From NCBI GenBank assembly GCA_037178855.1, contig JASJZC010000007.1, positions 5,580,001 to 5,644,000 of the forward strand: a stretch of 64,000 nucleotides of DNA, given 5' to 3'. Shown piece by piece: positions 33,889-44,829 of this stretch (the first letter of the stretch is position 1; each line of letters starts with the position of its first letter). Source of the DNA: Oscheius sp. JU75. Lineage: Eukaryota > Nematoda > Chromadorea > Rhabditida > Rhabditidae. A model generated the notes under the pieces. It saw only the letters and a list, made by a program, of their open reading frames with translations, was not told where the DNA came from and searched no databases. The position numbers were made by a program, and so were the translations under genes.

Positions 33889-34236
33889 TGTGATATAAAT
33901 AAAAGATTTTGATGATTAGGTGTTCGTCCGTGCCATCACTCCCACTCGTGTGTACTCAAATCCCAGTTGAGAGCGACCGAAAATCCGACCGCTCTTCACC
34001 TGAACAAATAGGATTATCAGTGCCGACTTGTATATCCCTCTTCTTCCTCATAAACGTCATGCTGTTTTTGTAACCTTGATTAGTGTCTTACACGTTACAA
34101 ACTTTTTAATATACGAGTAATGAGCATCACCCTGCTTCAAAGAGCATCTGTTAACACGACGAGTCATAAACGTGTTTTCAACTGCCCTGCTTGTAGCCAC
34201 AGCTAGCATCTGATGATACCTATATTGCAGCGAAAT
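33889..34236. other. Intergenic spacer
   Basis: This is the 3' flank of the acyltransferase gene, with AATAAA at about 33898. No other feature was seen up to the candidate exon at 34237. Confidence 0.4.
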
Positions 34237-34320
34237 ATGGTCTTCTGTAAGAAGAACAAGAAGAAGGAGCGAGAGAAGCTGGATTCTCAATCGATGCCGA
34301 CCATCTTTGAGCAGCCCGGT
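34237..34320 (+). other. Candidate upstream coding exon (possibly first exon of the GST-like gene)
   Basis: The ORF MVFCKKNKKKEREKLDS... ends in phase 0 at a strong donor (gtgagt, from 34321) and starts six bases after an acceptor-like ttgcag, as a trans-spliced first exon would. The GST-like exon at 35714-35776 also starts in phase 0, so the two can be joined across a 1.4-kb intron, adding a Lys-rich N-terminal extension. The remaining 34321-35713 interval shows no other coding signal. The join is a hypothesis. Confidence 0.35.
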
Positions 34321-35713
34321 GTGAGTTTTTGTCCAAAATTATCGGGGCTTATCTCTGGCCGTTCGTTTGCGCTTGTTAGTATCTTTCTCAGTTGCACTGT
34401 TGTCGGCACACTTTAAGACGGCCACGAAAACTTCAAAGGACCCGATACGAACGTTTTTCCTGCTTTTCCTTTCCCGTCCGCCTACTCAAGCCCTTCCCAC
34501 TAATGATCCTAAAAAGATATGTTCGTTTTGCAGCTGTCAGGGTCGCAAAGCACACCTGACAGCCGTGTCAACCTTTCGTCTCCGTAATGTTGTTTATATT
34601 GATTCAAACTACTGGCAATACTTGCCTTTTTGGTTTACACGTAGCCTGGGAATTTCTTCTCCTCCAGCCATTTTCCTTCACTTTTTCTATTCACTCCCTA
34701 TACAGTTCCAAAAGTCTCCAAATTCCCGCATTTAATGCTCTTGTTTCATTGTTTCGCCAATTCATTTACTGTTAGGCGCGTGGAGTGTTTGTTTTCGGGC
34801 CAGACACATTTTTTAGACTGTCCAAAAACGGCGTGTGTATCGACCGGTAGCGATATCGCATCGGCACCTCGCGGCGCAAACATTGTCTTTCTCCTTGTAA
34901 AGTTGTGATGCTGTTTTTTTGACTTGTTCTTTCTAGCACCAAAACCATACCTTTGGTATAGCTTTTTTCACCATCTTCAAAGATTTAAGTCTCTGGCAAA
35001 CAAAAGAGCAGCAACTAAACATCTTGAGATAATTGAGCGTGGGTAATAACATACTGTTGAAGTTTGACGACGCACAAGCTGTTTGAAAACATCTAATTAG
35101 ATAGAAAGCTTCCCTCATCCTGGCAGATAAGGAGATCAAAAGTGGAGGGAATGAAAGAGAACTTAAACTCTACGGCTAAAAAGTTTACATTTTCTTTGCC
35201 AGTAATTTTGTATAGCTAAATGTGAAGCTTGGAACAATAGCTATTCTGTTTTTAATGCTTAAGAACTAAGGGTTAAATCAATCGTTGCTAGCTAGAAATC
35301 ACGAGCTTTGAAAGCCTTTACAATCTGACACAGTTTTGCCAACCCAAACCCCAGTTGACCAGCACAAAAAAAATAATCAAAATGTTCATCAACTTAATCC
35401 CTTTGTCTCCTCCTCGAAACAACCACCTGTCGTCCCAAATGAATGGCAGATCATTCAGTTGCGCTCATCCTACCACTTTCCCAATTGTTTTTGGCTTAGC
35501 GACGTTATTAGAGCTCTGAGAGTTTGCATGGAACATATGATTGGCCATATCAGTTAAACAGCTTTCTTGGCAGAAAAAATCATGATATGACCAAGAGGAC
35601 GAAAAGAATGCAGACGGGCAGGCAACTAGATGACACTGGAGGAACCAGAGGGTTTTTGTGCTTTAACCGCCAAAGTGACAAACGACAGCGATTTTCTATG
35701 ATTTGTGCTCCAG

Positions 35714-36825
35714 AGCGGGGCTTTACACCACCATTCCTTCAGTTTTCCCTTGACAATGACCGGCTGGCCGTCTCAGGTAAAATTTCCTTCCGTCTGGAGC
35801 TCATGTTTCGATTAATGTGACATGTTGTTATTATGCTAACTCTGCTTTCAGAAAACTCATCATTTCCGACAGATTGAGGTATCTGTCACCGCTTTCCTGG
35901 AAACTATTAAACAACAGGTTGGTAGCCGCTGGGTCTGCAGCAATAAGGAAGTTTTAATTTTCAGAAAGAAATGTACAAAGTGAAATTACCTCGTTTTGTG
36001 ATCCACGATTTCGGCGACGAGGAAGAAAGCAAGGTAGTACTTTTTAGTACTTTTCAAAAGAGACGATGTAGTTGATTCGGATGATTTTCACCCTGGCAGA
36101 CATTCCTCACGAAACGAAAACAGTTCAACGGGATGACTATATGCTGGAAGGTAGTTAAGTCTGCATTCTTTCAATAAAAAAAAAATTCTTTTTCAGACTA
36201 CCCCTTTTACGATCTTCCCGCTCTGGAGATCGATGGAAAATTGCTAGGAAGTTTTCCCTCTATTTGTCGGCAACTTGGATGGCGATACGGTACTTAAACT
36301 AAAAAATACTTTTACGAAACTTTTGCAGAACTTTCCGGCCAGACTGCCCGAGAAGATTCTTTTGTTGACATGGTTGCCGAGAAAATCTTTGAAGCACGAA
36401 TGGAGGTGAAAAACTGGTTAGATCATATTGAACACAGAGAGGAACACGAATGCGATGTGTGTTTTTTTTTTAAGTTTCCTGAAGAAATGCTCGCGATCCA
36501 ATTACTGGTGTGGTTTCAGGACACCTGTTCAACGTCGACCGCTATCCCGGTTATTGACGCCCTGTGCCGACAATTGGAGCTGCTGTTGCGAAAAAATCCG
36601 TCTTTCTGGTTCGTCGGACACAAGGTTCAAAACTGTATTTCTGCAAAAAATACAATTCAGATGACTTGGGCCGACCTGATGTCCTCGTGTCTCTTCAATC
36701 CCATCGCCTATCATATGCCCCATATTTTGGAATCGTTTCCCAATCTTTACCTTCATACGAAGCGAATCAGCGAGCTTGAACGTCTTTCCGGGTTTTTGTA
36801 TCATCTCAAGGACATTAAAGTGTGA
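35714..36825 (+). CDS. Sigma-class glutathione S-transferase-like protein with altered active site
   Basis: Exons are 35714-35776, 35852-35917, 35965-36033, 36072-36150, 36197-36289, 36329-36456, 36520-36624 and 36661-36825, in consistent phase. The thioredoxin-like half contains LIRMIFTLADIPHE, then LPALEIDGKLLGSFPSICRQLGWRY with the cis-Pro and the SFPSI position (SNAIL/TRAIL-like). The helical half has the typical nematode sigma motif QTAREDSFVDMVAEKIFEAR and FWFVGHK-MTWADL. The 36625-36660 intron is 36 nt, stop-free and in frame. The catalytic Tyr of sigma GSTs (..TYFN..) aligns with an Asp in VIHDFGD, so classical GST activity is doubtful. The start is uncertain: 35756 and 35971 are alternative ATGs, and an upstream exon may exist. 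Confidence 0.85.
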
Positions 36826-37643
36826 ACTTTTCTGAAATAAAGATAACAGGCATGCCAAGCGGCGAACAGCGCATTTTGACATCCGCTAATACCTGGGCCG
36901 GAGAGCCGGTGCTCATTAAAGATTGATCAAAATGTCCCATGCTTCCGGGGCATATTCAGCCAGAAGGCGGTTCCTCACTTACCAAAAATTGGTTTTCAGC
37001 CTCCTCGTGTGTCGAGGAAACTGGCTTTTGTAGCTTATGCTAATTTTGCATTCAATTAATCGTTTTGTGACTGTCTTGGTCTATCAATTGTATTGCGCAA
37101 GGCTCTTACTCTCTTTCGTCAAATGTGGTGAGTGGGAATGCACCTGTGTCATTTATTTTTCTCAATCGCCGACGGCAGTCACAACTCCTTCCTGTGCCAA
37201 GCTCCAGTTTTCTTATGAACCTTAAGCTAAGCTTCAAATGCTAATTCACATAGCCTTTCTACAAAAAGAGTGTTTCTCAAGATTTCCAGAGCCTTCTTAA
37301 GTTTATAGGTTGTGAGCGGTGGGAGAAGTTTGTAGCGGGATATGATAACAATTAATACGGAATCGACAACATGGGCAGAACATGACAACAGATAAAGTCA
37401 GCTGGAAAACAGCCTTGGAAGAAACACAACACCCATATGCGCCACTTTCTAATTTAATTATGTTGAGGCCTTGTCGTTGTTCAGTTTTTAATTATCATGG
37501 CCAAACTCATTTCTTCTGTCCACCACTTCCCTTCTATTTATTCAAATTGAGTTGGAAAACTTAAGTGTTTTGTGCCAGAGATAGAGACAAAGTCATTAAA
37601 CTGAAATAGAAGATTTGAAAGAACAGTTTATATTGGTTCGAAC
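36826..37643. other. Intergenic spacer
   Basis: AATAAA lies just after the GST-like stop. A short fold-back (CATTTTGA...TCAAAATG) occurs at about 36873-36935. No coding feature was supported. Confidence 0.4.
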
Positions 37644-38093
37644 CTACTCCTTAGCCCTCGTTGCAATAGTCACTAACAGGTGAATTTTCTCATCAATGAT
37701 GTGATACTTGTCAATTTTTTTCAATTCAAAACACTTGTTGAGGAAGCCGAGACGTCGTCGTTTACCAGTTCCAATGTCCAGTGATGTGATCTCTCCCCGT
37801 AACATGCCAGAGGTTGGTTTCCCAGTCACTGTCGCAAATGATCGCGTTCCCAGATTGGTCATTTGTCGAAACTTAATCTGGGATAAAAGACACACAGATT
37901 TTACTGCTTCCCACGTGCATTCCAGAATAATTACATTTTAGAATTCCAACTCCGAGGTACCTGCAATATCAATAACACCTTCTCGACGGGTATCAATTTC
38001 GACACCCTTGCGGTTTACACGGACCTTTTCCACAGATTCCATCGACTCGTTGGAGAGAAACAGTCGTGTCGAGTTGCGGAGAATGAGAATCAT
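37644..38093 (-). CDS. Unrecognised small protein (two exons, junction uncertain)
   Basis: The minus-strand 3' exon is clear: it is open from about 37888 to the stop at 37644 and reads IKFRQMTNLGTRSFATVTGK... GKRRRLGFLNKCFELKK... HLLVTIATRAKE. The 5' exon starts at the ATG at 38093 or 38048 (MESVEKVRVNRKGVEIDTRR, ending GVIDIA). The two can be joined in frame through a donor at about 37970 and a weak acceptor (gggaag), or by other routes; none is fully satisfying. A competing frame in the 5' part reads CVRCGLPLSQSTHK. No family was recognised. The 3' exon is the better supported half. Confidence 0.4.
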
Positions 38094-38381
38094 GGGCGAT
38101 GAGGTTACTTCTCATTACACTTTCCTTATGTGTGCTTTGAGAAAGAGGAAGACCACAACGGACACAGGTTGACACATCAAGTAACCTTGTACCCATCAGC
38201 CTGTCCGCATTTGAGTTCATCAGGCAGGTCAGCTACTGAACCACAGAAAGCGCCAAGGAAGTCTCTAACACGTGCTCCAGTAAGTGTTTTGTAGATATTC
38301 TAACTATTATCTAGAGATCGGTTGGAGATCTTTCAAGAGAATCACAGTCACCGTCAAGAAGAACCTTATCTGAGCAGATTG

Positions 38382-39093
38382 ATGAGTTCGATAAAAATTC
38401 TTGATGAATCAGTTTTAGGCCTCACATCATACCAGCAACGGCTTCTACAACAGTGCTGGCCCAACATTTACGGAACCGGCGGAAATGGACCTTTTGCCAC
38501 TTCCATCTATACCAAGCTGACTGCGAGAAACGCAAACGCTCGTCAGCTGCTAGCCAAGGTTTTTGTTGTTTGTCAGTCTTGCAACTATTATCCTAGGCTA
38601 ATGGAGTTGCTGTTTTCCAAAATGAGGTGGATGTTACTGCTCTCCATGCTAAAGTAACTGTGGAGCTAATTGACTTTGCTATTAAAGGACTTGACCAAGA
38701 CCATGTGCCATTAGTAACAGATTTGATACAGGTAGTTTTTCTAAACTCAGCTTCGAAATCTGTTCAGATTGGTCGGAGTCATAAACACCTAAAAGGCGAG
38801 GGATTGAATGCCAACACGTGGGACGAACTAGGTCAGCATATACAATTTTCCCAGTTATAACGTCTTTTTATAGGCGATGCTATTGTGGACAGCCTACGCA
38901 GATTTGATAGCGTGAGAAAGCATAAGGAACTTCGGCGGGCTTGGCTGGCCCTGGTTGCTTACCTTATCGATAACATGAAGCAGGTAAGTCTGAAAAAAGT
39001 AGACAGCAAATGATTAAATAGGGGCAGAGTCTGGCCCGTATTGCCTCGAACTACGAATTGAGTAATTACTCAACTCCGACAAATAAACATTAA
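38382..39093 (+). CDS. Nematode-type globin
   Basis: Exons are 38382-38558, 38597-38731, 38768-38831, 38874-38983 and 39022-39093 (185 codons from the first in-frame ATG). The globin fold is read as A-helix LTSYQQRLLQQCWPNIYG, distal region DVTALHAKVTVELIDFAI, proximal His in IGRSHKHLKGEGLN, and G/H helices ending RRAWLALVAYLIDNMKQ. Heme binding and ligand sensing or storage are the family roles. Upstream exon-like sequence at 38221-38279 and 38315-38380 (KSLTRAP joined to RSVGDLSRESQSPSRRT) suggests a Ser/Arg-rich N-terminal extension such as many worm globins have, but it does not join the globin frame with any splice pair I could find, so the true start may be upstream. Confidence 0.85.
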
Positions 39094-39514
39094 CTCTTAT
39101 CAACAAACGTGCCCAAAAATGTCCTCGTTCCCCCGAGCAAATGCTTCAGCTTTTTCAATAAACTTATTATTGACATCTGTACACATACTGAGTTTAATCT
39201 GAAAAGGTGACAATCTTTGGAGTTGAACTATTTAAATGAATAACGGTAAGGCAACAATTATAAGCACCACACGATTTTTTGTGCTGATATGGTACAGCTA
39301 GTACAACACATTTGCATGATAACACAAGGGACCCGGTATTGGAGGAAGTCATTTGTAACAAGCTATGTCTAAGAGAGCTTAAGAGAGAAAAAAGAGTCCG
39401 TAATCTGTTTCACGGGTATAGGCACTGGAATTGGATGAATTGATATACAGGGTGTAGGATAAAAAGGTCCTATGAGAATCCTTAATCTAGTCCTTGACTA
39501 GAGCTATGTTGTTT
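39094..39514. other. Convergent 3' flank
   Basis: This spacer lies between the globin stop (plus) and the TMEM41-like stop (minus). Two AATAAA-type signals are close to the globin stop. No other feature was seen. Confidence 0.4.
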
Positions 39515-41075
39515 TCAGACAATTTCCATCTTGCGCGGTTCAGGTTCTGTCGACGGGACCAACTGGAAAAAAAACGATTATTCATTGTTCGAAAATTAGG
39601 CACCTGATGTTTTTGCGTTCTCGGCCGAATGTAGATGGCGTATGCGAGAGGAAGAAGGGCAAAGGAGCAGAGTTTCAGCATTGTTGATGTGCTGAAAAGT
39701 TCCAGTTCTTCTCTTTCTTTCACTAATCACTCCGTGAAATTCTTTTGCAAAAATCTCAAGGATAACGTTCCTGCTTCACACGGTGTGATAACAGAGACAG
39801 CCGATTGCTGTGGGCGAAAAACCGGCGTCGTTTCATAGCAGCAGTGACGTCGCTACGTAAAAACAAGTCGGACAGACAATCTTTTACTGGTTGCATGGCG
39901 TGAAAACGGCCTACCTGAAGACATCGTCCCACGATCGAAGGTCGGAAAGGATGTATCCAGCTTGAACGCAGACAAAATTGTAGGGGGCAAGTCCTATAAA
40001 CCGGAAGTTAGACAGTAGAAAGTGTTAAGCTGTTCCACTTTCGGTTATCCCGTTCGTCGTTTACCTCCTCTTTCGAGAAAGCGAGGTGCCCAAACGAGTT
40101 CCTCAAAGAGGTCAACGTGTTGCCAACAAAGACCTCCGCAGGAGGGTGAAAGAGATGCGGAAGCCGGACGTTCGAATGTGCAATGCTTCGTTATACGACT
40201 CACCAATCAGGGCGGAAAACATGAAGATCGGGAGCGGGATGTTGAGAAATGGTGCCACAATGTTCAGCAGCCATGACGGCGAGATGGGAAACATTCGAGC
40301 GAAAAGCAAAAATGGTAAGAGTCGATTACTATTATCGTCTATCTGAACCGATTGAATAACAATAGCACAATATTCAGACAAACTTTTTGTTGGAGATAGG
40401 TGAGTTTCTGTCCAAAGTAGTACAGGACATATTCGCGACCAAACAATTCGGAGAATAAGTAGCATAGAGTTGAACCAGCTAGTAAATGCAAGAGATCTTT
40501 TTTCAATTTGTAATTCATACCTGTCGTTAATATACAACAAAGTACAAAGCCAGTCCAAAGGTCGTACACCGAGCCAGCGATAACATTCTGAAGATTTGGT
40601 TTTCGGCTTTTGGCAGTAAACTTGATCTCGCTTTCTATCCGCCAATACGCCAATATTGCGGTTTGTGCCCCTGTGAAGAAACTTGCTAGGACTAGACCCA
40701 GCAAACAGCCGGCTACGGAAGAAAGCCTAGCAGCAGCTGATGATGCGCACTATCTGTTAAGACGAAAATGAAACTCACCAGGAGAAAAGAGCCAGGAATA
40801 GCAAATGTCTGCTTAAAGAGGTACGCGCAAATGAATACTGTCGTGATGTATCCAAAGTGCTGCTCTTTATAGGCTTTGAACTTTTCTGCTAATGCTGTGA
40901 AGTTATCGAACTGTTTCGGCAATTCGAAAATGCCGTCTGAAAAAAAAGTTTGAATTGGAGATTAAATAAGACTACACTCACCTTCGTTGTTCCACCCAGG
41001 CGCTGAGATTATCATATACCATAATGAGAGAGAAGACGCCGCAAATATGGCCGGGAGGATAAACAGCCGTACCAT
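39515..41075 (-). CDS. TMEM41-family (VTT/DedA) ER membrane protein
   Basis: TMEM41 proteins are ER phospholipid scramblases needed for autophagosome and lipoprotein biogenesis. Minus-strand exons are 41075-40982, 40936-40779, 40587-40521, 40478-40384, 40342-40204, 39993-39915, 39691-39604 and 39562-39515 (255 codons). Family marks are LFKQTFAIPGSFLLNVIAG, then GSTLCYLFSELFGREYVLYYFG, then LLPFLLFARMFPISPSWLLNI and APFLNIPLPIFMFSALIGLAPYNFV. There are about six hydrophobic segments. The C-terminus (RKMEIV) is polar. Which of TMEM41A or TMEM41B it corresponds to is not clear. A long intron-resident ORF (to about 40704) encodes hydrophobic sequence but does not match the family. Confidence 0.93.
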
Positions 41076-44000
41076 ACTCTAAAGTATGGGAGTGAATGAA
41101 AAGAATATGAGCTGGGGAAGATGCCATTGGCAAGTGACTCACATTGAATAAATCTCGTAGAGCGGATACGGTGACGGTGATAAATAGCGGTGCGCTAGCT
41201 AGCCATCAGGGGCGGGCCGACGGTGGATGTGGACGGCCGCAGAACGGGATCCGCCTGGAATCCATCGAATCAATAGACGTCATGTCAGAAGACTTATTGC
41301 AACAAGCTTAATGAGAAGACACTCGTCTGGCATATGCTGGAACCAAATCTTCAGGCTACAGGCTTAAAGGCCAGGGCAAAACGAATTTGACCAACTGTGA
41401 TGGTTTCTGGTGGTATATCAAAGAAAAGAACAAGTGGTATGTGGTCACAACAAAAATGAATAACTGAATCCAAACAATATGCCGGATAAGCTGAAGTTCA
41501 CCCTTTCACCCACTAAACGTGTCTTGTCTTATCGAAGACTAACAATCGTCCAATGCTTTTTAGGAAAGAAAGGACCCCCAAAGAAAAGGAAGTGGCGATT
41601 GTAACCTGATCTTTGTTATAATTTTCACACGTATCTAAGTGGTTGAGGCTTCTTGCCGCAAAAAGACTTTTTTTGGTAAGAATATAAGCGATGTCCGCGA
41701 AAGCTCAGACTGACTAAGATAAAAAGACGTGAACTATTGAGGTCATACCGGAATAGGAAAGAGACAGGGCGAACTGTGCAAACATTATTCATAACAGATT
41801 ATACATTAGAGTGCTTTTGGCACCACATTTTTATTGCAAGCGGTCATTAGAACGCGATTCTTCGCAAGATTCATCAGTTAAAATGATGATGTATGTGATG
41901 TCTTTTAGAAAATAACAATAATACAGCTTGGTGAGTTTTGTACTGTAGTGAGACAGAAATAAAAAAAGTGGCTCCCTAACATTCAAAAGTTCTCTTTTGC
42001 CCTCCAAGTTATTAAAAAATATAATGCTGAGCGGTTTGTTGACATAGGAGGAAGTAACCGCCGGAAAATTTGAACAAGACGTGGGTGGCACAGTTGCCGG
42101 TGTTTCAGGAACTTTCTAGTTCATATTACCTTTTTCAGCGTAACGTACAAGACGGCTAATACTCTGAGAGACAAACGAGAGAGGTAGTTCACATAAACGT
42201 ATACGATGTCTAAGTGGTGGCGAACTATTATACGTGATCTCAGCTGTGATCGGGACTTTCACTTAATTCACGAGAGTGCTCAAGGGAAAGTAGATGGCTA
42301 CCTGCTGTGTTCCGGGAAAAGAAGACAACAGTCAGCTGGGGGAAAAATGTTGGGAAGTTGATAGGAAGAGAGTAGGCGGAGTAAGGACTCGCTTCAATAA
42401 GTCGTCTGTTCTCGATTTACTGACTCACGAGGAGCCCTAGATCGTGCCGATCAATTGTCAATGATAACGGACAGTCTTTGAATAGGCAATAGTAGTAGAT
42501 TAGGACGGCTTGAACCCGAATGGTAGTCAGACTATCGGATTGTGGAACCAGAAGTCATAAACGCGTCTACTTCTTCTGACTATGGCGCCAAATCACAAGA
42601 TTTCTGCTTCGACGTCTTTTAGGGCCTTATCAGCCATAAGAGTTGACCTATGCTCCAGCCGAGTTGGGAAACTCTATGACAAAGACGACCCTTAATGAAA
42701 CTTATGACTTGGATACAGTTTGCCACAAAGTTTTGTTCTAAGAGGTGCCGGTTGATGGTTTACATAGGCAGGCAATTGCCAGCCTCGGCCGCTCCTCAAA
42801 CAGATTGCGCAGTCCTGAGTTGATCTCAAAAGTTTCCCAATGTTTAACGTTATTTCTGACCAGTAAGAGGTGGAAATACTTCAGCGGACCGCTGGAAAAG
42901 CAATGACTAGGATGGACTGTGCTGAGTCATAAGTGATTCAAACGTTCGTTCGCGGTCTGAGAATACAAATAATTAGCATAATCCTGGTCAGAACTGTAGT
43001 AATGAGAAAATGGGGAATGGAAATTAAGAAATAAGCATTTGACGCCCGACAGCCAGCTGAAACTGTTCTAAGAAGATAACAGCGATTGACACCACGGATT
43101 TTTTATGATCGAATATATGTTCGACAATACTTTCTGTATCATTCCGAAAACAAGAATTTTGTAAGAAAAAAACCGTAAGATTCTGACCAAGCCGGGTCAT
43201 TGAGAGAGGGAAAATCTGTGCGAAGTAACCAATAGTCCGTGAGTAGTGTGAGGATTAGAGAAAGGGATGAAAAAGAACCTTTTGAACGCTCGTCGTCATA
43301 AGAATAAAGTCAAGAAGAGAAAGAGTCGAACAAGATCAGACACAAGTTCACGCATAGGAAGAGAAGAGTTTGAGACGGCACACACAGAGCACACATGCCA
43401 GGACCGGTCAGAGCTAGGCACATTTTGCGAGCACACGCGTGGTAACTTTAAAACGTATGCAGGAAAAAAACGACAGTTCGAGTATTAATCGGCTTTCTCC
43501 AACGTTGACGCAATCGCTTGGAATTTTGAAAGGGAACCCCTTGGCTAAACAGAATAACACAATGATAAAACAAACTGTTTTATATAAACCTTATTGTATT
43601 ATAGAGTTTCACTAGAGTTCTGATAGAGGGGTATCCACGCCAGGAGAGGTTTGCGCACTGGCTGAGGTTCAGTGTTGACTTTGCGAGTTCGCACCAAGAG
43701 AGTTGATATATCTGAAAGAAGAACCAAAGATTTTCGCCGGATTTCAAGAAACGGAACAAGCATATCGTTGAAGTTGCAGCTTAAAGCTCGAGTGTTTATG
43801 ATTTGCTATCAGGTCCGTGTGACAGGCTTTTCCCAGTGAATCACGTCTCGGAATCTGAACGTCATTTTCTATCAGACAAATCCACAGCGTAGGCGTACTT
43901 TGCGAAAGTTGTATGCTGTAGATTACTCCCGTCTTAGATATCAGACGAAACTCTCAGAGTCATTCAAACGTTTCACCGATCTTCAAAGAAGTGTCTGCCA

Positions 44001-44829
44001 GATTCAGATCAACTTAATACAACACGTAATAAACGAACATCGTCACTCATACATACTACATCTGTTCGCATGGCAAATAGAACCTTTCTACTCTCAGGTA
44101 CACAAAGAACCTCTCTCACCTGCTGCCGAGCTTTGCTGATACCACGCCCGTGTCAACCCAACGGGGATCAGGACAAGAATGAGAACATTTTAAGCTTCTT
44201 TACTAGTTTCACGAAACCGAATGGATTTTCACAAAGTGAACTGAAGAGCAGTATTTTAAGCAAAGCATCATCTACTAATTGGACTTCCAGGTGTAAAGTG
44301 CACCTACTTTATTAAACATATAAGTGTGTTCGTGTTTTCTGCTATAGCAAGGCATTGTGACTTATGTGCCCCTTATAATTCTTCATCTTATCATAAAAGA
44401 TAGCGTCTTTTGTTCATTTAAGGACAGTCTACCCCGTATATTTTGTTCGCATAATTATGGTTTTGTCGTTTTTCTCTTAGTCTGATAGTGTGTGGCGGCA
44501 ACGAGTCCTCTGTTCTTCTCACCAACTCAAAGAACAAATCTCACGGTTGCAATCGATAATTCCGCCACGCTGTGTACTTTGAGTGAAGTCACACTCTCGA
44601 ACAAAAAAGCTGAAAGTTCTTTGAAGGAAATCACTATCCCTTTAGCAATTGCGAAACTGACTCCGCTTAAAAGCAAATTTGGGCGATTTTGCATCAGTGC
44701 TAATCTTGCGAAACAGTCCGAATAAAAGGTTGTTCGGTTCGCTGCTCTCGTGGTTATTGTTTGTCCTCGCCGTTCAATTGTACTACTAACTATCTCTTTT
44801 TCACATGATTCAATCAATCGGTTTTAGCA
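41076..44829. other. Gene desert (about 3.75 kb)
   Basis: No coding exon, RNA gene or clear repeat could be supported. ORFs are short, with no family similarity and no pairing with splice sites. The left end should hold the TMEM41 promoter and the right end the promoter of the PEP-synthase-like gene. It is one of the two longest gene-free stretches in the window. Confidence 0.5.

Noticed and set aside
37620-37650. GGTTCGAACC resembling a tRNA B-box
   Set aside because: There is no A-box at the right distance and no cloverleaf; it overlaps the stop region of a minus-strand coding exon.
40339-40704. Minus-strand 121-codon hydrophobic ORF in the TMEM41 region
   Set aside because: Its first part lies in the 40588-40778 intron; only the spliced reading (PGSFLL joined to NVIAGS, then TTAGSTLCY) matches the TMEM41 family.
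43267-43488. Lys/Arg-rich 73-codon ORF in the gene desert
   Set aside because: Low-complexity translation of A/G-rich DNA with no splice partners, family match or neighbouring exons.
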